Below, piece after piece: positions 1 through 5,052 of a stretch of DNA of 5,280 nt (positions within the stretch are counted from its first letter, which is position 1; every line of letters starts with the position of its first letter). Both the position numbers and the translations under genes were made by a program. Under the pieces are notes generated by a model. It was not told the DNA's origin, ran no database searches, and saw only the letters and a program-made list of their open reading frames with translations. Origin of the DNA: an uncultured Marinosulfonomonas sp. (GTDB taxonomy: Bacteria > Pseudomonadota > Alphaproteobacteria > Rhodobacterales > Rhodobacteraceae); NCBI GenBank assembly GCA_947311455.1, contig CAMZKY010000323.1, positions 1 through 5,280 of the forward strand, written 5' to 3'.

Positions 1-78
1 CCGCATTCCACCCACGGGATATTGACGCCTGATGAAGCCTATGAAAGGAAAGTGGAACCAGTGAGATTGGCAGCCTGA
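1..78 (+). CDS. IS3-family transposase (OrfB integrase), C-terminal end only
   Basis: Frame 1 is open from the window edge to TGA at 76-78 and gives 25 residues, beginning PHSTHGILTPDEAY and ending VEPVRLAA. A His-rich stretch followed by TPDEAY or TPxExY close to the C-terminus is typical of the integrase-like (DDE, rve) transposase of IS3-type elements, just after the last part of the catalytic core. The catalytic residues are upstream of the window and cannot be checked. The protein would cut and join IS ends during transposition, usually as an OrfAB fusion made by frameshifting. The product call rests on this short tail plus the flanking IS-like end, so the family is likely but the group is not determined. 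Confidence 0.65.
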   Translation, partial: PHSTHGILTPDEAYERKVEPVRLAA

Positions 79-133
79 ATGAAACCATGATCCATCTTAA
101 ATTGGCTGCCGTCTGGTCGAAAAAGTAGGACCA
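1..133 (+). mobile_element. Right end of an IS3-family insertion sequence
   Basis: The stretch holds the 3' end of a transposase gene (stop at 76-78) followed by about 55 non-coding bases, the usual layout of an IS right end. I place the boundary at 133 because the plus strand ends there in GGACCA. Read inward on the minus strand this is TGGTCCTACTTTTTCGACC, matching the TG...CA termini of IS3-family elements. The minus-strand transglycosylase gene also loses its expected family sequence at exactly this point. The left end, the other inverted repeat and the target duplication lie outside the window, so family and boundary are inferred from one end only; the duplication could start with CCT at 134-136. 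The element is inserted in the opposite orientation to the secretion operon. Confidence 0.7.
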
Positions 134-681
134 CCTCTGTCTGCTGCCGTATCCGGCATCAATTGTGTAAGACCATAAGCCCCAACATGACTTTTGGCAT
201 TAATATTGAACCGGCTTTCCTGCTTTACCAACGCCTGAAACAATGCCCGGAATTGGGTTGGTGAAAGACCTGCGGATGCCGCGCGAGGCGCGTATTCTTG
301 GGCAACCTGCATAATCATACGTTCTACAGTTTCACGGCCCTCACCAAACAACCGTTTATCCATAGGCGTGTTGGGATCAACTGGATAAACGGTTGCCGCC
401 CCTATTTCGCCGCTACCCTCTAACGATGAAATATTATAACCCGGCCCAGTCATGGCTTCGGTCATCTTTTGCAGCGTCTCAAGTTGTTGTTTCTGTATAT
501 CATCCAGTGATTTTTCGAGTTCCAACTTGGTTCGTTGAACCTCAAGATCCCGCCGTAAAGCGGCCGTCTTTGCAATCGCCTGTGTGATTGATGGCATATC
601 AACCACCGGCACACCTTGAGCCGAAAGGAATGTGGGTATCAAACCGGCTGCAATGACTGTTGTTGCGATTAGTTTTTTCAT
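97..681 (-). pseudogene. VirB5-like N-terminus fused to lytic transglycosylase domain, cut by IS
   Basis: The frame gives 194 residues. Residues 1-21 are a signal peptide (MKKLIATTVIAAGL..., cleavage near LSA|Q). They are followed by GVPVVD and a charged, heptad-like helix (about 32-78) ending EAMTGPGYN. This layout resembles the start of VirB5/TraC minor pilins (GIPVID, coiled helix, NAMTG). After a linker (about 80-125), residues 126-182 form the first half of a family 1 transglycosylase domain, with the likely catalytic Glu155 in KQESRFN and the GAYGLTQLMPDTAAD motif. From residue 183 the sequence no longer fits the family and stops 13 codons later. That change coincides with the IS end at 133, so residues 183-194 are IS-encoded. 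The substrate-binding half with the AYNAGP motif is missing. The start ATG overlaps the lipoprotein stop (ATGA) and implies translational coupling. The position after virB4 is that of virB5. The intact gene probably made a periplasmic or pilus-tip wall hydrolase; this copy is probably inactive. Confidence 0.8.
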
Positions 682-845
682 GACCCGATGGTCCTGTAAA
701 CACAGTCACCAGATGTGCCTTGGGTTACCTCTGGTGCGAATGACATTGAGGGGCCTTTTGTGCCGACGCATGGTGAGGTTTTGTCTGTGTATTTCGAGCA
801 ACCAGCGACAATTACCAAAGCCGTTGCGATCAATATGTATTTCAT
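678..845 (-). CDS. Small VirB7-like outer-membrane lipoprotein
   Basis: A 55-residue protein. Residues 1-15 are a lipoprotein signal peptide, with lipobox VAGC and lipidated Cys16. The mature part begins CSKYTDKTSPC and contains KGPSMSF. It keeps two further cysteines, Cys26 and Cys48. Agrobacterium VirB7 has a similar plan: a lipidated Cys, a second Cys nine residues on that bonds VirB9, then KGP. Here the spacing is ten. A strong GGAGG (851-855) lies five bases upstream of the ATG. The start overlaps the virB4 stop as ATGA, and the stop overlaps the next gene's ATG the same way, so the gene is firmly inside the operon. VirB7 normally follows VirB6, so the place between virB4 and virB5 is unusual. 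An entry-exclusion lipoprotein (Eex type), common in the virB5-virB6 region, is the main alternative. Coding status is strong; the VirB7 role is inferred. Confidence 0.8.
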   Translation of the reverse strand: MKYILIATALVIVAGCSKYTDKTSPCVGTKGPSMSFAPEVTQGTSGDCVYRTIGS

Positions 846-3217
846 AGTTTCCTCCAGAAGTCTTTACAATTGCGCCAGCCTTCACCGACATGAGCTTCGC
901 CAGTGACGCCACCACCCAAAACAGGAAGTAAATCGCCAAGCGCACTTAGGTCAGCATTGATGAATACGCTGTCCTCATCTGAACGGACCAATGCCGTCCG
1001 CAGTCCGATTGTCGGCTGGACAAGCAAATCCGCTTCCTTTTCGTTAAGATTTAAAAAATTATAATCTTCGGGTTTCGCTTTTGGATTTGGGAACAAAATC
1101 TGGGTTGAAACGGTTTCAACGATTGTTTTCCCAACTGCCGATTTTTTTAATTGTGAGGGCAATTGCGTCATCATGATCACAACACAATTCATTTTGCGAA
1201 GTGTGACCAACCACATTTCCAACCGTGTGCCGAAATATTCGTCATTCAGCAATTTCCATGCTTCATCCAAAACAATAATTGTCGGCTTACGATCTTCAAC
1301 AACCCGTTCTATTTGGCGAAATATATAGGATAAAACGGCAGTTCTTTCCGTATCCATATCCATAAGTTCTGTCATATCGAAACCAACAACATCGCCAGTA
1401 ACATTCAGTTCCTTACCGTCATCGGCTTCCTCAAAAAGCCATCCGAACCGGCCCCCCGTATTCCACTCTGCCACCCTTGATTGGAGTTCGTCATCATCAT
1501 CCAGCGATCTGAATAACTGCTCAAATCCGTGGAAGTTCTGAAGTTCTTCATCGGCTTCTGCGTTTTGCCGGATTGCAAGTTGTAAATGGCGGGCCTGTTC
1601 TCCGTTCAGATCCCCATTTCTGGACAGTAGGGTTGTCAACCAATCGGACAACCATGCCTGACCCCGTGAATCTGTTTCTGTGGCAAGTGGGTTTAGTCCT
1701 GTAGGAACGCCGGCGCGGATTTGATTATACACACCACCCATTGCGCGGACAGCCATTTCCAGCCCTTGATTCTTGTCAAAAAAGAACACACGTGCGTTTA
1801 CTCTTTGGGCTTGGGACACCAAGAATGCAGTGGTCAATGTCTTTCCCGTTCCCATTGTCCCAAGAACAATAGCGTGTCCTGCTGTTGGTTCTTTGTCGGG
1901 ATCTCCAGCGACATGAAAATTGAAGCGGTATCCTGATGCGCCAACAGTAGGGAACACTGTTATGTTTTCGGCCCAAGGACTTTTTTCTGGTGGTCGGCCT
2001 TCAACACTCCCATGTAATGCTGCAAAGTCAGCAAAATTTATGGATGATATTGGTGTTGCGCGAGGACGGTAGCTAAAGTTGCCCGGATGCTGTGCAAAAT
2101 AAGTAGCCTTGAGCGCCATATTTTCACGGACAACAACTGCTGATACCTCCTGTGTAATTCTCTTAACTTGCGCCACTGCTTTTTCAAGAATGTCCTTACT
2201 ATCGGCATACAAAGCAACGGATAAATGGTGGTTGCCGAAGGCAATACGTCCTGATTCCTGATCATCGGCGGCCTGCACAAGCTGCTCTCGTAGTGAAACA
2301 GCCGCATCATCGGAAGCCTTCATTTGTCGGATGATACGCTGAATGCGTTCCGCCATTATGTTGTTTGGTATCGGCGTGAATGTGTTCGTGACGACCACAT
2401 CAATGGGTAGGTCAAGCCCATCCAACATTGTTACGTCTGTTATCGCCGGGTAGTTCTTCATTGCGAACACGGCCCCATACCGGAGATTTCCGGTTGCCTC
2501 ATCCCTGATAGTAACAAGATCACCATCAAAAATCGCACGGCAATTACTTGCTTGCACAGACAGTGATACCATCCCTTTGCCTTCGGCTATCGGGGCAAAG
2601 GTTCCATAGTTAATCGCCCCCAAATACCCGAGCCATTCGCCACCTTTTCGTGTTAGCCGGACCGGTTTTGCACTGGATAGCGCCTCCATGAAAAAATTGA
2701 TCACTTCATTTAGTTGCTGAGACCGGTTGTACCGGTCTTTTAGATAGTTTCTCGTTGCGAATTTACGCAACAAAGGAAGTTTGGCCGATATATTGGGCCT
2801 GCGTATAACGCTTAGATAAAGGGTGCGTTTTTTTGGCCCTAGATCGGCGATGTGTTTTTGCCAAACCTTGTCAATCTCAGCCGCGAAACTCTTCCCTTCG
2901 ATCGGCATCATTTTTAGGTTTTGCGGAACAGAAATTCTATGAACGTAAAAACCGAAAGTATTTCCAGTGATAGCAACGATCGCAGCGACTGCTTTTTTCA
3001 AAGCATCCAGATCGCTATCATGGGTTGTCATCGGGTTGACACCATCAAGGCGCAAAGTGGCCAGCAAGTCACCTTCTTTGAGCATCATGATATCATCTGA
3101 AATATATGTGAGGTAGGGCATATGCTGTGAGAGAAAACTCTCATTAGCAAAAGTATCACCACCTACGGCCTTAACCGCAGCGGTTGGGCGCCCTACATTT
3201 TCCTGATCATGAGCCAA
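842..3217 (-). CDS. virB4: VirB4 ATPase of type IV secretion system
   Basis: VirB4 is the conserved hexameric ATPase at the inner-membrane base of the secretion channel, powering pilus assembly and substrate transfer. From the TTG at 3217 the protein has 791 residues, close to the roughly 790 of Agrobacterium VirB4. The N-terminal CagE/TrbE/VirB region starts near HMPYLTYISDD. The C-terminal RecA-like domain has Walker A GTMGTGKT (about 453-460), a FFFDKNQG strand after it, Walker B TIIVLDEAW (Asp651-Glu652) and the MMTQLPSQ motif (about 682-689). The frame stays open upstream to an ATG-like start at 3316, but those 33 extra codons lie inside virB3 and do not look like VirB4. The TTG follows an excellent ribosome site and overlaps the virB3 end by 11 nt. 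A GTG at 3226 is a second option. The stop overlaps the lipoprotein ATG. All ATPase motifs are intact. Confidence 0.96.
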   Translation of the reverse strand: MAHDQENVGRPTAAVKAVGGDTFANESFLSQHMPYLTYISDDIMMLKEGDLLATLRLDGVNPMTTHDSDLDALKKAVAAIVAITGNTFGFYVHRISVPQNLKMMPIEGKSFAAEIDKVWQKHIADLGPKKRTLYLSVIRRPNISAKLPLLRKFATRNYLKDRYNRSQQLNEVINFFMEALSSAKPVRLTRKGGEWLGYLGAINYGTFAPIAEGKGMVSLSVQASNCRAIFDGDLVTIRDEATGNLRYGAVFAMKNYPAITDVTMLDGLDLPIDVVVTNTFTPIPNNIMAERIQRIIRQMKASDDAAVSLREQLVQAADDQESGRIAFGNHHLSVALYADSKDILEKAVAQVKRITQEVSAVVVRENMALKATYFAQHPGNFSYRPRATPISSINFADFAALHGSVEGRPPEKSPWAENITVFPTVGASGYRFNFHVAGDPDKEPTAGHAIVLGTMGTGKTLTTAFLVSQAQRVNARVFFFDKNQGLEMAVRAMGGVYNQIRAGVPTGLNPLATETDSRGQAWLSDWLTTLLSRNGDLNGEQARHLQLAIRQNAEADEELQNFHGFEQLFRSLDDDDELQSRVAEWNTGGRFGWLFEEADDGKELNVTGDVVGFDMTELMDMDTERTAVLSYIFRQIERVVEDRKPTIIVLDEAWKLLNDEYFGTRLEMWLVTLRKMNCVVIMMTQLPSQLKKSAVGKTIVETVSTQILFPNPKAKPEDYNFLNLNEKEADLLVQPTIGLRTALVRSDEDSVFINADLSALGDLLPVLGGGVTGEAHVGEGWRNCKDFWRKL

Positions 3218-3485
3218 ATGAATCACCCCCCCAATAGTCGCGGTTTTTCGTTCCACGGACCTTTCCGTATGAAACACGAAGCACTTCGAAGAATTTGGGT
3301 TCCTTATCGGCAACAAACCACATCACCGGGTAGACAATTAGGCCCACCAGAAAGAACCATAGTGATTTGGTCCAGATAAATGGCAGAACGATGCCCATAC
3401 TTAGCACCGCTAAATATCCAACGGGTAGGCCAAGATATTTTGGCGGGCGGGTTAATCCGAGAAAGAGGGGGGATCGTTCTGCCAT
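3207..3485 (-). CDS. virB3: VirB3 inner-membrane protein of type IV secretion system
   Basis: VirB3 is a small inner-membrane partner of VirB4 needed for pilus and channel assembly. From ATG 3485 the product has 92 residues, a normal VirB3 length. It opens MAERSPLFLGLTRPPK, matching the family pattern of a short N-terminus with LF.GLTRP. Two adjacent hydrophobic segments follow (about 19-36 and 40-58). The tail contains EPKFFEVLRV, resembling the conserved D.r.f.vl stretch. The frame is open to a TTG at 3509 inside virB2, but the ATG four bases after the virB2 stop fits the family N-terminus better. An AAGG lies just upstream, rather close. The end overlaps virB4 by 11 nt. The last codons include a seven-G run (see findings). 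Confidence 0.92.
   Translation of the reverse strand: MAERSPLFLGLTRPPKYLGLPVGYLAVLSMGIVLPFIWTKSLWFFLVGLIVYPVMWFVADKEPKFFEVLRVSYGKVRGTKNRDYWGGDSFGS
3222..3230 (-). promoter_or_regulatory. Shine-Dalgarno site that decides the virB4 start
   Basis: The minus strand reads GGGGGTGAT here, one base from the ideal GGAGGTGAT complement of the 16S rRNA tail. It ends four bases before TTG at 3217, giving normal spacing from the G core. No upstream ATG in the virB4 frame has a comparable site, so TTG is preferred. The site sits within the last codons of virB3 and uses part of a seven-G run (3226-3232). Confidence 0.6.
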
Positions 3486-3489
3486 AGCC

Positions 3490-3771
3490 TTACGCAAATC
3501 CTGCGACAATTGTACCGGCCGAGAAAATCAAAACGATGCCGATGATAACAGAAGCGAACCAACCCCAATTTAACCGGCCCATCATGCACATAAAGCCGGT
3601 CCCAATGACCGCCAAAGTAGCAACAGAAATCCCGATAGGACCAGTTAATGCCGCTTCTACTGATTCCAGCATTGATTGGATAGGTGACAGGTCTTGTGCG
3701 TTTGCGGCTGTCGTCGCCGACACAGCGATAGCTGACAACCCAAGTAGTTTTTTTGACATTATTTTATTCAT
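3490..3771 (-). CDS. virB2: VirB2 pilin (major T-pilus or conjugative pilus subunit)
   Basis: A 93-residue pilin precursor. A Sec signal peptide (residues 1-25, with KK after the first Met residues and a hydrophobic core) ends at ANA|Q, leaving a mature subunit of 68 residues. Two hydrophobic segments (about 45-64 and 70-92) are separated by the short polar loop GRLNWG. This two-helix layout with a cytoplasmic loop is the VirB2/TrbC fold that polymerises into the conjugative pilus. The sequence AAAGAGGA about six bases before the ATG (3778-3784) is a good ribosome site. The gene sits between the VirB1-like transglycosylase, 58 bases upstream, and virB3, four bases downstream, exactly as in the Agrobacterium virB order. 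No sign of damage. Confidence 0.93.
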   Translation of the reverse strand: MNKIMSKKLLGLSAIAVSATTAANAQDLSPIQSMLESVEAALTGPIGISVATLAVIGTGFMCMMGRLNWGWFASVIIGIVLIFSAGTIVAGFA

Positions 3772-3829
3772 TTCTAGTCCTCTTTTTTAACACCAGAAGA
3801 GTATTTCCAGTGCATTTGGTTAGTGTCGT

Positions 3830-4462
3830 TCAGTTTGCTGAAGCGACCCGATATCCACCCAAACCGCCTGAAAGGCGGTTGATGCGGTAAATGTAATTCT
3901 TGGTTTCGCGGAAGGGAGGAACACCACCGTATTCCTCAACCCTTTGTGGCCCCGCATTGTAAGCTGCCAAAGCGAGCTCAACCGAGCCGAATTTGGCTAA
4001 TTGAATTAGAAAATACCTTGCGGCACCATCTAGGTTTTCTTGCATACTATTTGGATTAACACCCAATTTACGGGCTGTTCCGGGCATTAACTGCCCAAGG
4101 CCAATAGCCCCCTTTGGGCTGAGTGCATTTGGATTAAATGCGCTTTCTGCCTGGATCAATGAACGGAAAAGAATGTGCCACTGTGCTTTAGACAATCCAA
4201 CAGCTTTAATTGCGCGGTTGCGCTGATGCCTTGTTGATGTACGCAATATAGCCTGCATAACCGCCGGAGCACCAATGGCGCTGGTGGTTCGGGTTGGAAT
4301 TGCAGGTGTGATAGTAGTTTTTGTTTGATCGAGCTGATCTACGTTTTCTGGCGGAGTGCCGTGGAAGGTCCATCCGCTGGTTGTGACCCTCCCGCCTTTT
4401 CCGAACATCATTACATCGGTGAAAGCTGGGGTGGGGGCTGTAACAGAAAGGCAGCCGACCAA
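3830..4462 (-). CDS. virB1: VirB1-type lytic transglycosylase
   Basis: The enzyme would cleave the glycan strands of peptidoglycan so the secretion channel can be built. From TTG 4462 it has 210 residues. A Thr/Pro-rich linker (about 30-70) leads to a complete family 1 SLT domain: probable catalytic Glu106 in IQAESAFNP, the GAIGLGQLMPGTARKLGV motif (about 119-135), ENLDGAARYF, ALAAYNAGP (about 164-172) and the closing YIYRINRL. The domain and stop are secure; the start is not. The frame is open to 4732, but that part overlaps the upstream gene. TTG 4462 lies 16 bases after the upstream stop, has no clear ribosome site and cuts a hydrophobic stretch with a possible lipobox (ALILVGC). GTG at 4588 would keep it but overlap the upstream gene by 110 bases. 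The first gene before virB2 is the normal virB1 position. Confidence 0.85.
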   Translation of the reverse strand: MVGCLSVTAPTPAFTDVMMFGKGGRVTTSGWTFHGTPPENVDQLDQTKTTITPAIPTRTTSAIGAPAVMQAILRTSTRHQRNRAIKAVGLSKAQWHILFRSLIQAESAFNPNALSPKGAIGLGQLMPGTARKLGVNPNSMQENLDGAARYFLIQLAKFGSVELALAAYNAGPQRVEEYGGVPPFRETKNYIYRINRLSGGLGGYRVASAN

Positions 4463-4478
4463 TATGAGAGCTGCTGTA

Positions 4479-4841
4479 TTACTCGCTTGTGGGGCTTGAT
4501 GAGTCTGGTTCTGGCAATTCTTTGCCGCCCTGTGTTTTCCCGGTTGTGATTGTATAGTCGCTATTGAAACAAAGGGTTGTTTTGTCACCAAATTCAAAGT
4601 GGTGTTTGAACAGGCCAGGCCATACAGCGAGTATTTTAGGTTTAATACCAGCCGCTGTAACTTTTGATGAAATGAGGATGTGTTCTTTATCCTCAAATAG
4701 ATACAGGCAGATATAACGCGGTCGTCCATCATTTGCGAACCCGACTAAATCATACCGACATGTAAAGGTTTGATTTTTTTCTATGCGCTCTCTGACGCCT
4801 TCGACAGTTATCAAAACGTGATGTCTTTTCAGTATCGGCAT
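4479..4841 (-). CDS. Uncharacterised 120-aa protein heading the vir operon
   Basis: I do not recognise this protein. From ATG 4841 it has 120 residues, begins MPILKRHHVLITVEG, lacks a signal peptide or clear membrane segment, and looks like a small mixed beta-rich cytoplasmic domain (alternating stretches such as RYICLYLFE and HILISSKV). The C-terminal 15 residues are polar and low complexity (ELPEPDSSSPTSE). Two cysteines (in TFTCRYD and RYICLYL) and one near TTLCFNS are visible, without a metal-site pattern. GGAGGTG at 4846-4852 with six-base spacing from the GGAGG core selects this ATG. An in-frame ATG five codons upstream (4856) also has a plausible AGGAAG site. It is the first gene after the divergent promoter region and ends 16 bases before the assumed virB1 start, so a regulatory or accessory transfer role is possible but unproven. 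Confidence 0.72.
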   Translation of the reverse strand: MPILKRHHVLITVEGVRERIEKNQTFTCRYDLVGFANDGRPRYICLYLFEDKEHILISSKVTAAGIKPKILAVWPGLFKHHFEFGDKTTLCFNSDYTITTGKTQGGKELPEPDSSSPTSE

Positions 4842-4845
4842 TTGC

Positions 4846-4862
4846 CACCTCCCCATGAGGTG
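4846..4862 (-). promoter_or_regulatory. Inverted repeat covering the ribosome site of the first vir-operon gene
   Basis: On the minus strand CACCTC, five bases ATGGG and GAGGTG form a perfect six-pair stem. The 3' arm is the Shine-Dalgarno sequence of the ATG at 4841, and the loop contains the alternative upstream ATG (4856). In RNA this would hide the ribosome site; in DNA it could be a small protein-binding dyad. The repeat is directly visible; its function is inferred. Confidence 0.4.
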
Positions 4863-4897
4863 ACTTCCTACATTCTATCATTTAGCGCGTGAATATA

Positions 4898-4925
4898 AAT
4901 ATAGTCAATATTAAATATCGGCCAA
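4898..4925 (-). promoter_or_regulatory. Candidate promoter of the vir operon
   Basis: On the minus strand TTGGCC (4925-4920) is followed after 16 bases by TATATT (4903-4898), a reasonable -35/-10 pair upstream of the gene starting at 4841. A competing choice is TTGACT (4908-4903) with a 17-base spacer and a poor CTAAAT (4885-4880). The region is so AT-rich that chance matches are likely, so only the general location is supported. Confidence 0.3.
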
Positions 4926-4940
4926 ATATACATTTAAAAA

Positions 4941-4970
4941 TTGACCAGATAATAAATAACACCAGATAAT
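4941..4970 (+). promoter_or_regulatory. Sigma70-type promoter for the plus-strand gene at 5053
   Basis: TTGACC (4941-4946) and GATAAT (4965-4970) each match the consensus at five of six bases and are separated by 18 bases. Transcription would start near 4977, giving a leader of about 75 bases before the ATG at 5053. The -10 lies inside the second copy of a 15-bp direct repeat, which suggests control by a bound regulator. Confidence 0.45.
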
Positions 4971-4975
4971 AAATA
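4944..4975. repeat. Tandem 15-bp direct repeat in the divergent promoter region
   Basis: ACCAGATAATAAATA occurs twice without mismatch (4944-4958 and 4961-4975), a period of 17 bases with a two-base spacer. The pair spans the spacer and -10 of the putative rightward promoter and lies upstream of the leftward operon. A repressor or activator binding as two dimers on nearby helix turns is a plausible use; a chance AT-rich duplication is the alternative. Confidence 0.6.
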
Positions 4976-5052
4976 TATTGATTATGGATGTGGATTGGTA
5001 TTATTCCTTGTGGAAGGATATCCGTAAATTTTAATTTTGGAGGGGCCGGACG

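Noticed and set aside
393..587. Plus-strand frames opposite the vir genes (393-587, 632-847, 1721-1936, 3367-3573, 3536-3790, 4325-4549)
   Set aside because: All lie antisense to well-supported genes, lack ribosome sites and family features, and read as shadows.
706..945. 79-codon minus-strand frame beginning MRLAIYFLFWVVASLAKLM, resembling a membrane leader
   Set aside because: It overlaps the virB4 end and the lipoprotein gene in another frame, has no ribosome site, and its tail reads the lipoprotein out of frame.
2038..2310. 90-codon minus-strand frame inside virB4
   Set aside because: Overlaps virB4 in another frame, Arg/Leu-rich shadow sequence without a ribosome site.
3217..3316. Longer virB4 N-terminus starting at 3316
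   Set aside because: The extra 33 residues are virB3 read out of frame, lack VirB4 similarity and would make the protein longer than usual. The TTG at 3217 has the good ribosome site.
5005..5018. Short hairpin TCCTT-GTGG-AAGGA in the leader of the gene at 5053
   Set aside because: Only five pairs with a four-base loop, no T-tract, and not pairing with the actual ribosome site; too weak to call a terminator or riboswitch.
4857..5052. Origin of transfer or replication iterons in the AT-rich divergent region
   Set aside because: Only two repeat copies, no recognisable nick-site motif, no adjacent relaxase or replication gene; promoter operators explain it more simply.
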